From positions 186,001 to 250,000 of the forward strand of contig JAKZHN010000013.1 in the NCBI GenBank assembly GCA_037179335.1: a stretch of 64,000 bases of DNA. Reading direction: 5' to 3'. This stretch comes from Cyclaneusma minus (taxonomy: Eukaryota > Ascomycota > Leotiomycetes > Marthamycetales > Marthamycetaceae). A model generated the notes under the pieces. The model ran no database searches, had not been told where the DNA came from, and saw nothing but the letters and a program-made list of their open reading frames with translations. Positions 33,586 to 44,790 of this stretch are shown one piece after another (within the stretch, counting starts at the first letter, position 1; each line of letters starts with the position of its first letter). A program made the translations under genes and the position numbers.

Positions 33586-34979
33586 AGCTTTGCAAAAGCG
33601 GGAAAAAAATTGTATGCCGCCTTCTTGCGAATAGCTTCATTTTCGGGGATCGCTTGGCGGAATTTTTTTCCATGCCATTTCCGATTGCTAATCCTTAGGC
33701 TGAGATTTCCAAACCTGAATGCGATAATCGCTAAGATATTCGGCGAGAAAGCGAGAAAGCTGATTCTGGATATGGTTTTCCCTATTTATTATAACGGAAC
33801 GGCAAAGGCCTGAGCCCTCATCACCGTTTTCTAACGAAAGCACCTTAACGTATGGGATTCATAGACGTATTGATTCGTATTTTGTAGAGAAAATTATTAA
33901 CACTCTAAGCCGAACTTAAGTATATTAGAAGGTGTCCAAGCTCCTAGCGCAGCTTAGTTAGCATAGAGTCCTATATATATGCTAAGAGATTAGGCCAAGA
34001 GCTCTTTTCTCTCCAGTCTTCCTATTGTCTCTTTTTAGCGCTTTGCAATAGATTACAATTTAAAAGAATTTGTTATTGTAATACGGTGACATTTCGAATT
34101 CTCGGGGGTAGGTTCAGACTTTTATCACCTAATTATGCGTACGGCCTCTGATACGAGATGCAGCAGTAAAACTTTTGTAATGCAGGTTGAGCTAAATGCC
34201 GTCTGGAGTTTTGAATTCAGGACAATGAGACTTAGAGGGAGAGTCGGTACGAAGAATTGTTAATGAGTCTCAAAATTGACGCTATCACAGCTTGGACCGG
34301 AAAACTGAAAGAAGATAAGACTTTATAACAAAACATCCTAAAGAGAGGTGACAAACATGATGGAAACAACTGATATGGTAAATCAATGACTAATAGTATA
34401 ATTGGAAACTAGGCACGATTCAAGATTTGCGTGCTGGTTATAAATGCGCCTGCACCATCCCCATACATGCATGATTCCTTGCATAGCAATCCTAATCATG
34501 TTTCCAACAATTTCTCCAGTCTCTACTTCTTCCGGACCTTTAGACTCCCTATCTCATGACCATACATATACCGTGCTCTAGAGTAGGAATACGGTTTCTG
34601 GTTACTGAAATCCCTGCCAACTCATGATCTTACGATTGGTCAGGCAGCTTCTCTCGCACACGAATACGACCTTTGCTCCCGGTATCTCTACTAACACTTG
34701 ATAAATCTGGCTCTCTTTCGGCAAGGATGAAAATTAAACAAGGTTGGGGCGATTTATTGGTTTCTGTTTGGTGTTTTGTTACCGGACGTGTTTCACTGAG
34801 ATCTGAAGCTATTGACTCACGGGTTCACAGGGAAATAAAGAAGCAAACATCACGTTCTTAGGAGGTCACTCGCAAAATCGGGCAGGCAATTCAGGTGGGG
34901 TTAGCAGAAACTTTATTCTGCGGTTTGGGCTTAGGTACTATTTACCATCCCAAAACTCATCCATCTTCCATCTTCACCA
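33586..34979. other. Intergenic region between members A and B
   Basis: No supported gene. A TIR-like end (GGTTCAGACTTTTATCACCT at 34112-34133) resembles the MITE family but has no clear partner. The stretch 34540-34680, downstream of member B, resembles 38440-38640 near relic C. Confidence 0.4.
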
Positions 34980-36041
34980 CTAGACAATGAGAGTGTCGCA
35001 GAGAATTCTCTCAACATCGCTGGCAGCTAGGAGAGCGCGTTGCTTGACCGCCTCAGTATCGGCAATCTGCTTCTGCAAACGACCATGGCTGGAATCCAAG
35101 CCCAGGCGCTCACCATCCGTCTCGATGCCGGCCAACGTAACCTGGGCAATCTTGGCACTGACCAGGTTCTCAACGGCTGCATCCACCAGCTGGTCGACGG
35201 TCTTGTGGGCTTTCATAATGGCAGTGTAAGCTGACACAAGGTCATCGCGAAGGTCCTTGGCTTGGATGAACACAGTGAAGGGGTTCTCCTCAAAGCTCTC
35301 TTCGAAAAAGAAGAGAGCGTTGTCGAGAACTTCGGCGGCGTCGCGAAGCGAGAACAAAGCAACAGCCAACGCGGGTTGGTCGGCTCGCAAGATGCCATCC
35401 TTCAGATCTTGGATGGCTTCAATGCGGTACTTGTTGAAGCGCTTCGACACCGCGGCCTTGGTAATCTTGTCCGTGATCTCGTGGTCGACAGTAGGGGAGA
35501 TGGGTTCATAAGCGTCAACCTTGGCGAGGTTGGCGAGGATGTCGTCTTGGACCTTCTCGTTGTCCTTAGCGCACTTCTTCGAAATCGCGAATGCCTTGAT
35601 GCCGTTCTCAAGCATCTAAGAAACTGTTAGCATCGATGATTCAAATCCCGGACTCAGATGTATCAATACACGTACGTCGAGAGCGCCGGGGATGGTGGCG
35701 GATTTCAACTTCATGAGCTCAGAGGCACGGCGTTCCATCTCGGCTTCGAGTTCAGCAATCCGTTTGTCCTGGGTGTTGATGATATCGAAGTCACGCTTGC
35801 GGTCGCTTCGGAGGTTTGGTTTGAAGTTTGAGCTGAGTTGGCGCGTGAAGTCCTTTCCGCTACTCTTGCGCTTGAGGTCATTCTGAAGAGTGAAGATGTC
35901 AGCATCATTCCCAAAGTTTCGAGATTCGGAAGGTGAAGGACGTACCTTGGTTGGCTTGGTCTTGTCGACAACCTCGCGCTCGGTCTCAACTTCAGGCTTG
36001 ACCTTCGCGCTTCCACGCGGCTTTTCAGGTTCACCAGCCAT
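34980..36041 (-). CDS. Clustered helical family, member B (312 aa)
   Basis: Three exons (36041-35946, 35882-35676, 35615-34980) join in phase 0. The N-terminus is charged (MAGEPEKPRGSAKVKPEVET). Exon 2 ends in a coiled coil (DKRIAELEAEMERRASEL). Exon 3 begins MLENGIKAFAISKK, then an SPTV motif shared with member G, and finishes with the family signature (TLAGIETDGERLGLD, then VERILCDTLIV). It has no signal peptide or membrane span. Because exon 3 begins with ATG, an initiation there would also give a family-like protein. It looks intact; the function is unknown. Confidence 0.75.
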
Positions 36042-36120
36042 GTTAGAAGTGGGGCAGCTCCAACAGGGGAGCAAAGGGCAGCGAAGAGAAATGGAGGCAG
36101 AGCGGAGGCGGCGGGGCGGC

Positions 36121-36215
36121 TCCGAGTTTGAAGTTGAAGGGGAGAAAAGAAGAAGGAGAGGGTTCAGAGTCCTAGAAATGTTTTTAAGCTGAGCCTTTGG
36201 CGCTAGTTCGTTAGC
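36121..36215 (-). promoter_or_regulatory. Family upstream module, member B
   Basis: On the gene strand: CTAGCGCCAAAGGCTCAGC, then TTAAAAAC, a CTCTGAACCCT box, then a CTTCTTCTTTTCTCCCC tract. The block order is as in members A and G. Confidence 0.65.
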
Positions 36216-36464
36216 GCCGAAACGGAGGCGAGGAGGTGTGACGGCCCCAGGCCGCAACAGCCCACGTGATGACCCCGGCCCGTGACCGGTCCGGCGCCAG
36301 CGACTAGCGCTAGCGTTTGAGGAGCTCCCTTAAGGAGCCCCTCACCCTGGACCTCTTCTCTCTTTAGTTCAATACACACGATTGACCCGCGCCTTGCTGC
36401 CTCACGTGATCCTCGGCCTGCGCCATGACAGGAGGGAGGAGATTTTTTGGCGGCCTTTGGCGCA

Positions 36465-36689
36465 TACAGTCATGCGACAAAAGTCTGAACCCCCCTTCAA
36501 GATTTGGGAATATTCGCAGTAATTGGAAATATCCCCAGTGATTGGGAATATTTCCAGTGGTTGGGAATATCCCAAGTAATTGGAAATATCCCCAATAATT
36601 GTAAATATTGTAAAGATTTCAATACATAGCTGACTACTGTCAAACGCTTAAGACAGGAAGGGGGTTCAGACTTTTGTCGTCCCACTGTA
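36465..36689. mobile_element. Complete MITE, 225 bp
   Basis: The ends TACAGTCATGCGACAAAAGT and the complement of TACAGTGGGACGACAAAAGT both continue into ctgaaccccc, giving about 30-bp terminal inverted repeats bounded by TA. The interior repeats GGGAATATTCC/GGAAATATCC units every 18-20 bp. It has almost the same length and the same architecture as the copy at 30992-31217. No coding capacity. Confidence 0.85.
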
Positions 36690-37589
36690 GCTTCACCTCT
36701 AGAGGGGTGCTTGGGAGAGCGTTTTTCCATATGACTTTTGATTGGTGATAATTAGGCTGGATATTCCGAATCCAAATGTGATAACAGCCAAGCTGTCATC
36801 GAGAGTGCGGATCCGATTTTGAATGTGGTTTCCCTTGAGAGTGATGTATTACCTTTGCTTTGAGAGGAATTGGGAGATGCTCTGTGATGTCTACTGGACA
36901 AATCCCAACCTAAGAAGCTTGAATCAGGTCCAAGTTTATCCTCCTATTTACGTAAATTTTCTAAGTTTCTTGCGTTGACAGTTGGGGGTTCTGCCCGATG
37001 TCAAGAGCCAGCTCCTGACTGTCATGACGATTGGATGAGCCCGGCACCGCTTGCCCGGCTCGGACCGTTCTTGAGTGAAATATGTTCTTCTCGCTGAGGT
37101 AAACAGCCTCGCGCTTGTAGACTGGTCGAAGCATAGTTGTAGAGTTCGTTTCACTGAATTTTGTTTAGGATTTTACCCCCTCGTGTCATCCATACAAGTT
37201 ACAACACTTGCATGTACTTAGATGTCAGACACTCTTTTCGAGCTAGTTGGAAAAGTTTTCCGAGTAACTGACTTTTAGAAAATTGTTTAAATTGGGATAT
37301 GTTGAACCACTACTTCCTCTGTTGGCGTTGCTCTGACATGAGTGCCTGCCTAGCCACCATCCCACTTCTTTTCTTTCAAGTCTCAAGTACCACACCTTCA
37401 AAGTCCTCCTCTAGCAATCAATAATCTGCTCTCAACGTAACCCATCCAAGCTTTGTCATTCCCCACCTGCTCGACAGTCCTTCCGAGACCTCAGAACAGT
37501 CTCGACTCGTCACACTCCTAGCCCATGGGAATATCGAGGAATCCCTGACCCATTGCTAATATTCTCCATAACCCTCCTCAACACAAGCT
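36690..37589. other. Intergenic region, nothing supported
   Basis: About 900 bp between the MITE and relic C with no recognisable gene or repeat. Confidence 0.3.
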
Positions 37590-38350
37590 CAGACGATCTT
37601 CTCATTCGAATGTAAAATGCTTCCGAGAACAACCAGCGCCTCCTCAAACTCATCGTCATATTTTGACATGTAATTGATACCATCAGGCTTGAAACGAGCG
37701 CCGAGGTTTTTGCCCGCGTTGTCCACTCGATTCTGGTCGGCTTGTAATTCGTTCAGGGTTTGTCGAAAGGACTCCAGATCAACAGCTGAGATGACGGCTT
37801 GAAGGTCGTAGATTTTCGATGCTCGTAACGTTTAGATCTCTCGCAAGCTTTGGGTATATATCTGGGGGTACTATCTAATTGGCGCTGGAAGGTGGGCAAC
37901 TCAATTCCTAGATGCGCTTTGTCGTCTCTGCGGTCTTGTCGATGTCGGCTTGTAATCTGTTTGTGGTGTTGAGCTCGCATTTTGCGGATGGCGTACCATT
38001 GTTCGGTCTGTCGTTACTCGTTCATAGCCTGGGAACACATTATTAGTTCAGAAGATCCCAGTACTTAGGCCGTCATTTGAGTTCGTTGTGATAGCGTCGA
38101 TGGTTCGAACTTTTTTGCGACCAGGTCCACCTCATCCACCAATCTTGTTCTCCTTGGTGCTCCTCAGCTTGACTGCTTTGCCCTCAAACTTGTCGTTCTC
38201 TTTGCGCAGACCGTCGTTTTCGTGTCTCAAGCTGATGCTCTTGGTGCGCTTGGCGTTTCAGCGGATTGACTGCGCTCTGCGCCTTGCTCCTTTGACGTCG
38301 TCGTTCTCAAGCCCGAGGCCATATGCGGAGACACGCGGGTTCCGAGGAAG
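37590..38350 (-). pseudogene. Clustered helical family, relic C
   Basis: On the minus strand, 38340-38100 encodes a charged coil (LRHENDGLRKENDKFEGK) interrupted by stops, like exon 2 of members B and G. 37828-37590 stays open for about 75 codons without an ATG (YDLQAVISAVDLESFRQTL, then NRVDNAGKNL) and resembles the middle of member A (LNKFVDLVDKESLSDIL). The C-terminal signature and the upstream module are missing. Confidence 0.55.
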
Positions 38351-38434
38351 TCGACTTTCCTGACGTTTGCGCACTAGCAGCCAAGCCCAGGTACCTTGAC
38401 AATCCAAGTGCGCCGTCATCCTGTATCATCTGTA

Positions 38435-38650
38435 CATATGGACTCCTGATATTATGACCAGTCAAACACCGCGCTCTCGAGTAAGAATACAGCTTCTACT
38501 CCCTGACTTCTCTACCAACTGCTGACCCTACGGCGAGTCAGGCAGCGTCCTCTCGAACGAGGATACAGCCTCTGGCTCCTGGTCACTTTATGAGCTCCTG
38601 ATATTCCTGTTGAGGCAACAGTGTTCCCTCGAACGAATATGCGGCTCCCG
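38435..38650. repeat. Imperfect tandem repeats shared with 3' flank of B
   Basis: Two to three degenerate units share CTCTCGAGTAAGAATACAGC-like sequence and the AGTCAGGCAGC element. The block resembles 34540-34680 downstream of member B, pointing to a shared duplicated segment. Confidence 0.45.
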
Positions 38651-38661
38651 CTTCATAACCT

Positions 38662-38850
38662 GCAGTGCATGTAAAAAGTCCAGATACGGGGTGAAATTGG
38701 TTGGTGTCGAACCGACCCAAAATTTCAAATTACTCCGAGTACTCTCAGTTACTTCGGAGATTCCGAATCTCTTGGAATACTCCTGTAATGCTCCGAATAA
38801 TCTAGAACATTTCCAATCGCTTGAAGTATCCGGAATCTTCCAGGTCGCTT
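38662..38850. mobile_element. Degenerate MITE remnant
   Basis: The left end GCAGTGCATGTAAAAAGTCC continues as agatacgg and matches the left end of the intronic MITE (cagtgcgaggaaaaaagtct). The interior shows the spaced GGAATA/TATCC units. The right terminal repeat is not recognisable. Confidence 0.5.
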
Positions 38851-38886
38851 ACTTGGCGTCGCCGCGAATTTGAAACCCCCCCCCGC

Positions 38887-39196
38887 AAAAAGATTGGCGC
38901 GTCCCGGATCGAACTTGCAGCCTTCCGATGTGAGACCACCAAAATGACTGAGCAAGCAGCCATAGAGGGGGCAAAAAGCCAAAAAGCGGGCCTACATAGG
39001 GCAAATGGGCAAAAAAAAAGAACCCTAGCTATTGGGGGGCCTCAGGAGAGGATCCACATTTACCCTACACGCCTCTTGGTCAATGATCCCAGCGTCCCAG
39101 GAACGAACGGCCGCCAGACTACACCCGTAAACGCCTCAGAGGTGCCCCCCTTCTTCGTGTCTTGATCCGTAAAATAAACGCTTAACCACTCGGCCA
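38887..39196 (-). other. Possible Pol III relic (A box, B box, T run)
   Basis: On the minus strand an A-box match TGGCCGAGTGG (39196-39186) is followed about 280 bp later by a B-box-like GTTCGATCC (38914-38906) and a run of T (38891-38887). I could not fold a complete tRNA from either part; the T stem beside the B box does not pair. It may be a tRNA split by an insertion, two tRNA fragments, or chance. Confidence 0.3.
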
Positions 39197-39323
39197 TTTG
39201 CGCAATTGATGGAAAGTGGTCAGCACTTTTCATTGATGAGGCAGTAAGCGAGCCACCCAGCCACCACTAACGAATTTCCTTCATCTCCCGCAGCGCCGCA
39301 CTCCGTTTACTTTTCCAGATATC

Positions 39324-40574
39324 TCATTCCTCACCTTGCCTCGAATTACCAAACTCCACCAATCCCTTCTCCGCACCCGCCTCAGGAACAACCACAAGAT
39401 ACTTCTTCAACAGCTCCCTCACCCTCTCTACCGGCAACCCCTCCGCCTCAAACCCACCAAAGCCCTTCCTCCCCTCCCTCGCACCCACCATCGCATTCAA
39501 AATAGCCTCTTCCGTCGCCTCGCTCCCCGCCCTAAACACCGCATCCACACTCTCATTCTTCATCGCCTCCAACCGATTCAGCTCCACAACCGGCTGTCTA
39601 TGGTTCGGCTTCTCACCCGCCAGCAACTCATCAGCCTGCACATTCGCCGTCGACACAGCTACAAAAATATCTCCCGAGTGATTGCGTCCAACACCATGTC
39701 CGCCCACCTGCGACAAGCCTACAGAAGCGCGTTGCGCGAGCCGCGTGAGCTGGTGCGGAAGCATGGGCGCGTCGGTGAAGATGTAGATCACGATGCTGCC
39801 GCCATCAAGCCCCTTCATGCTGTCATGCTCCTCGGCGGCAGCTCGTCTTTCCCGGAGCTCTTTCTCGTGAAGCAGCAACTTTCCGATCGGCACACCGCCG
39901 ATCGAAAGCGCTTCTGTGTGGCCGTAGTTGCACTGGCAGATCACGCCCACAGTGTACTCTCGTCCCTCACCCTTGACCACCCGCGACGAAGTACCAGTAC
40001 CGCCCGCAAACTGATGACAGGTCATGGCAGCGCCGCCACCATGCTGTCCTTCCTGCACTTCCGTCTGCGTCAGCGCATTGGCAAAAGCTTGCTCGACATG
40101 TTCAGCCTCGAGCGCAGAATGAAAAATATCATTCAGTCCCCAATCAGACGTCTCGCCAACAACAGGTGTGCCATAGTTTCTCGACATGAGGTACGGGCTC
40201 AGGCCACGCGCTTTCTGGTTTTGGAGTTTCCAGTTCCAAAGGCCTTGGTAGACGGTGCCTAGGGAAAGGGAGTTGGTGAGGGCGAGGGGCGTATTGATGT
40301 AGCCCCAGTCTTTGATTTGGAAGGATCCTGTGACTTCGCCGTTGCCGTTTAAGGTGTGCATGCCAGCGTAGCATGGGACGTCGATTTCTGAGGGCGCACG
40401 GGGGAGGATGATGGTTACTCCTTTTACGACATCGCCGTCGCGCTCGGCGATGGTTGCTTGGCCGACTTGAAGACCTGGGATATCGAGGATGGAGTTCTTC
40501 GGGCCCGTGGGTAGACGGCCTGGACTGTAGCCTAGGTCTCTGATGGTCATGCGGGAGGAAGTTGAAGAAGACAT
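39324..40574 (-). CDS. DmpA/P1-type aminopeptidase (family S58)
   Basis: A single-exon gene of 416 aa, close to the usual family length. The sequence follows the L-aminopeptidase D-esterase/beta-peptidyl aminopeptidase family: DIPGLQVGQATI near the start, HTLNGNGEVTGS, GYINTPLALTNSLSLG, VVGETSDWGLND, and the processing site DGGSIVIYIFTDAPMLPHQ. In DmpA the enzyme cuts itself before the Ser of this site, which becomes the N-terminal nucleophile of the small subunit; here that is Ser260. The product would be an alpha/beta heterodimer that removes N-terminal residues from peptides or amides. No signal peptide, so it is probably cytosolic. The start is the first Met of a Ser/Thr-rich N-terminus. 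Confidence 0.9.
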   Translation of the reverse strand: MSSSTSSRMTIRDLGYSPGRLPTGPKNSILDIPGLQVGQATIAERDGDVVKGVTIILPRAPSEIDVPCYAGMHTLNGNGEVTGSFQIKDWGYINTPLALTNSLSLGTVYQGLWNWKLQNQKARGLSPYLMSRNYGTPVVGETSDWGLNDIFHSALEAEHVEQAFANALTQTEVQEGQHGGGAAMTCHQFAGGTGTSSRVVKGEGREYTVGVICQCNYGHTEALSIGGVPIGKLLLHEKELRERRAAAEEHDSMKGLDGGSIVIYIFTDAPMLPHQLTRLAQRASVGLSQVGGHGVGRNHSGDIFVAVSTANVQADELLAGEKPNHRQPVVELNRLEAMKNESVDAVFRAGSEATEEAILNAMVGAREGRKGFGGFEAEGLPVERVRELLKKYLVVVPEAGAEKGLVEFGNSRQGEE

Positions 40575-41964
40575 TGTTGTTATTGAAGAGTTATGAGTTG
40601 TGTATTCAAACGAGTAAGGGCTGACGAAAAAGCAGATTCATTGATCGGGACAGTTGAAATCACACTTGACTGCCCAAAAAGATTTTCGAAACGAAGGATG
40701 ATGTCTCCCTACCTCTTTATATTACATACAAAGCTCGGAGAATAGTAGACATCGAAGGCAGGGTCATCTGTGTCTGGCACTGGAATTGTGAGATGTCGTT
40801 GAATTAGAGTACGCTAGGGGTGTGGGGCAGGTCTGACCAATGAGCGACCCAGGACAGCGCTGCACGCAACATAAAACCCCGACTTCAACAGCTTTCGATC
40901 AACTCCAGCTCACGATTTGCAATCATGACTCACGACTGGACACCAACCTCGACGCCTCCTACGTCGTTGTGCCTTTCTCCGGGAGACTGAGGATCGCGGT
41001 TCGAAGCAGATTATGAGGGCGATGCGGTGGGGGCTGTGAGGAGAATCGTCCATTCTTGCTGGTTTGAGGGTCCTGGTGGATTTTGATGCTTGTGATGAGG
41101 AATGGACTGAGTGGGACCTTGGGGGCCGTTTGCTGGAGGTGGTTTGTGGAGGTACATGTACAGGTAGATGTTGTTCCAGTTACCTATGTTTCGGTCTTGG
41201 GATTATGGTTTCTGGATTCGATCTGATGGTTTCTGGATTCGACAAATGCTCTTATATATAGTTAGACTCTTTAGAGGTATGACTTACATTCACCCATCAA
41301 TTGAGGTAAGGATATTCCGCCACATATGAAAGACTAAGTCATGCAAGATTTTAGGCAGCCAGCTGACAGAGAAGCAAAATGGCTGGAGGTTGCCCCTACT
41401 CTGTAACAGCCAGCCCCAAAATCGAAACAAATGCTTCTGCGGCTCAATAGTCGCGTAGCAGATATATAAGTGCATTAGCGTGGTTAGTGGTGAAAGATTA
41501 GGTTTGGGCCTTTCTTGTTCGCGTAGCACATGAAGCTAGTCGGCGCGTCGCGTCACCTTTGGCAGGAGCGTGTCTGAGCGTCCGACCACACAACTCCAGG
41601 ACTCCACTCTCGACCACCGCAGTAAACACACCACTACGAACGCCGCCAGATTATTTCTGTCATGCATAGGATACCCAGTGACAATATCATTTGAGCATTG
41701 TTTCAAATCACCATCTCACTAGAGACATATCGAATTGCGCACAGCACCTCACATCACCTCCCGCGACCGCGTCGTCCCAAGCTCCAGTCGCGTCGAGAAA
41801 ACCCCAAGCACGCATTTCAAGAACCCCCGCGTCGCCATTTCAAGAACTACCAGGTCGTGTTCCCAGCACAGGAAAACCACCAGTACTAATTCCAAAAGTG
41901 CCGCGTCTCCACACAAGCAACACCGCCACTCGACATGCAGCCCGCGTCCGCATCCTGAGCGACC
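40575..41964. other. Divergent intergenic region, DmpA-like / CDC45
   Basis: 1.4 kb with no supported gene. A 21-bp tandem duplication (ATGGTTTCTGGATTCGA units at 41205 and 41226) is present. Small frames on both strands have no support. Confidence 0.35.
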
Positions 41965-44790
41965 ATGTATCTCCCGCGATCGCTCATCTCGAATCTCTAC
42001 CTGAATCTCCAGCGCACCAACCATCCACTGTCGCCGCCCGTCCTGATCCTCGTCGCGCTCGAACCTGATGCGCTATGTGCCTGTCGCATCCTTACGCATC
42101 TGCTGAAGCGCGACTACATTCAGCATAAGATTCAGCCGATTGCCGGGTATGGCGATTTGGAAAAGGCGGGGCTGAATGTTGTTCAGCCGATGATGACGAG
42201 CCATGGGGGGAGTGGAGGTGTGGTTGTGTGTCTTGGGGTAGGAGGACTCGTGGATTTGGGACAGCTGTTCGGGATGGAAGAGGAGGGCGATGATGGTGGT
42301 TATGGGGGTGTCGAGGTGTGGGTCGTTGATGCGAGGAGGCCGTGGAATTTGAATAACGTGTTTGGGGGCTCGCCAACTACGATGCAGGAGGAGAATGGAG
42401 AACAAATTATCATAAGGAAACAAGTTGGTGTGGAAGGGGGTAGGATTGAAAGAGGATACAAGCCGGGAAAAGGAGGCATTATTGTCTTTGATGATGGCGA
42501 CATTGAAGAAGAGCTGGGGCCCGAACGCGATGCTTATTTGGCGCTTCTTGATATGCCGGAAGTCGACGATGAAGGGGATGATAGCGAAGGCAGTGATACA
42601 GGAGATGATGAGGACGACAATCCGCGTCCAGGGCAGAAGAGGAAGTCGTGGTCAAGTCGAGAAGAAGAGGACAGTGATGAAGATGAAGACAGGCCACGAC
42701 AAAGGAGACGCAGCAATTCTGTAAGCCTGTCCCCTCACCAAGTCATCTAGCAAGTCATCCAGACACTAACACCTTCTAGTCAAGTCCCATACCCGACTCT
42801 CCCCGCCGTCCCGCCCAACGCGGTCTCCTATCCCTTGCGAACCACTCTGACGAAGTCATCCGATCATCTATGTCCCCAGAACCCGTACCGGCACCGGACC
42901 AAGCCCCTAATCCTCCATCAGCACGCACCCTCCGCCGACGCCTCATCAAGCTCCGCCGCAAACACGAAGACGTCCTCCGCGCCTACTACACCCTCGGCGC
43001 CTCCTACTCCGAGCCCGTCTCCTCCATGCTCTACTCCCTCGCCTCCGAGCTCGGTCGCGAAGACAATGACCTGCTGTGGCTCACCATCGTGGGCGTATCC
43101 TCCATGGAGCTCTACGGCCGCACCTCCATCGGCGTCTCCATCTCCACCGCCCCCACCACCAGCGACCCCACATCCCCCTCCCATTTCTCCGGCTGGCTCG
43201 GCCTCCGCGGTGCACGTATTCGGCAACTCTTACGCGATGAAGTGCGGCGTTTGAATCCACCAGATATCGATGCTTCTTCTTCGGTTACGGGAAATCGTTC
43301 TCCTGAGAATGCCGGCGTGATTCCTACTACTGCACGAAGCCCTACAGATAATGCTATAAGATTGAGTCCAGAGCCGAAGTTTCTGCTCATTCGACACTGG
43401 AGTCTATACGACAGCATGCTGCATTCCCCCTACCTATCCTCCCGCCTGCACATCTGGTCCGAAAACGGACGCAAGCGATTACACAAAATGCTTGCCAAAA
43501 TGGGCGTATCGCTCGTGCAATGCAAACAAAGTTACATGAACATGGATATGGAACTGAAGCGCGGACTGCGAACGAAGTTGTTGCAGTTTAGCGGGCAATA
43601 TGGACTTGATGAATTGGTGCCCGGGACGGAGAGTGAGGAGAGGGGTAGTGGGAAAGAGGGCTGGGGGTTTGTGAGGAGTTGGGGATGGAGGGCTACGTTG
43701 AGTGCTATGGATGTGGGAGTTGTTGTAGGCGCCGTGCTCGAGGTGGGGAAGAAGGGAGTGAAGAGTTTGGAGAGTGGAGCTTGGGATCGAGGCAAGGATG
43801 TCACCGAACTAACTGACGAAGACGGCGTCCTTGAGGGTGAGGAGTGGGTTAGTAGGTTTTGGGACGCTTATGATGCGCTCGAAAAGTATGTTTTGCTATT
43901 TCCTTTTGCCCCCCCCCCTTTTTCTTTTTATCGTCATTTTGCATCACGCACGCCACACTTCTCGGTCTAAAGAGAAAGTACATATCTTTGTACTCAAAGA
44001 GCTCATTTTGGCAAGTACTTTCTTGCTAACTTGAGTTCAAAATCACAGCATCGAATCCCTCAAACTCGCCCTGCCCATCGCCCAACACCTGCACCGCGCC
44101 ATCCTCCGCACCGGCTCCACCATAATCACCAAAAAGCAAATCCGCAATCTTCGTGCCTTCCGCTTCTGCATCGTCAAAGATGGCCCTGACGTCTCGCTTT
44201 TCAACCACCCTTCTGCCTTAACCAAACTAGCATTATGGCTCGGCGAAGCTATTGCCGAGCAGGAGCGCGAAACGAAAGGGAAGCTAGGTAATAAGGGAAG
44301 AGGCACTCCGTTGGTCGTTGCGGGACTTAACGAGACTAGAGGTGTTTATGTGGTTGTGGGCACCGGCGGTGGTGGTGGGAGTGGTGCGCAGACGGGGTTC
44401 GGGAGTCGCGGAGAGGTGAGGAGGCGGAAGGAAGCTAAAGCTAAGGCGAGAGAGGAGAAGAAAAGACAGAAGCAACTTATCAAGGAACAGAAGAGGGAAG
44501 CTAGGAGGCAGGCCAGGGGCGATGATGATGAAGAAGAGGAAGAAGATGATGAGACGGAATCGGAAGCCGAGTCTGATGATGATGATGAAGAGGAAGAAGA
44601 AGAAGAAGAAGAGGAGGAGAAAGCAAGGGGCTTTGGAAGAAACAAGTTTGGCAATGCGTTTCAGGAGGTGGTGGACGAGACGAATGCGAGGGTGCGGATT
44701 GATAGCTTTGAGCATTGTGTGGTGGAGGTGAAGAAGGAGGATCTGACGGGCTTTCTGGAGAGCTTGAGTATGAAGGCTGTGGTGGGATAA
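41965..44790 (+). CDS. CDC45: CDC45, replication initiation factor
   Basis: Three exons (41965-42720, 42780-43885, 44049-44790) join in frame to give 867 aa. The N-terminus MYLPRSLISNLYLNL, the DHH-like early part (DALCACRILTHLL, YGDLEKA) and the C-terminal blocks (PLVVAGLNETRGVYVVVGTG; ARVRIDSFEHCVVEVKKEDL; GFLESLSM) identify CDC45, the component of the CMG helicase that opens replication forks in the nucleus. An acidic linker lies near residues 195-240, as in other family members. A second, much longer acidic tract near the C-terminus follows a Lys/Arg-rich helix (RRRKEAKAKAREEKKRQK) and is encoded by GAA/GAT runs at 44520-44625. Intron 2 (163 nt) contains a long C then T tract. Confidence 0.93.
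44520..44625. repeat. GAA/GAT triplet tract in CDC45
   Basis: A run of GAT, GAA and GAG codons gives an uninterrupted acidic stretch of more than 30 Asp/Glu-dominated residues. Triplet slippage could change its length without altering the frame. Confidence 0.8.

Noticed and set aside
39336..40262. 308-codon plus-strand frame
   Set aside because: It is the antisense shadow of the DmpA-like gene; its His/Arg/Leu-rich composition is typical of a reversed coding strand.
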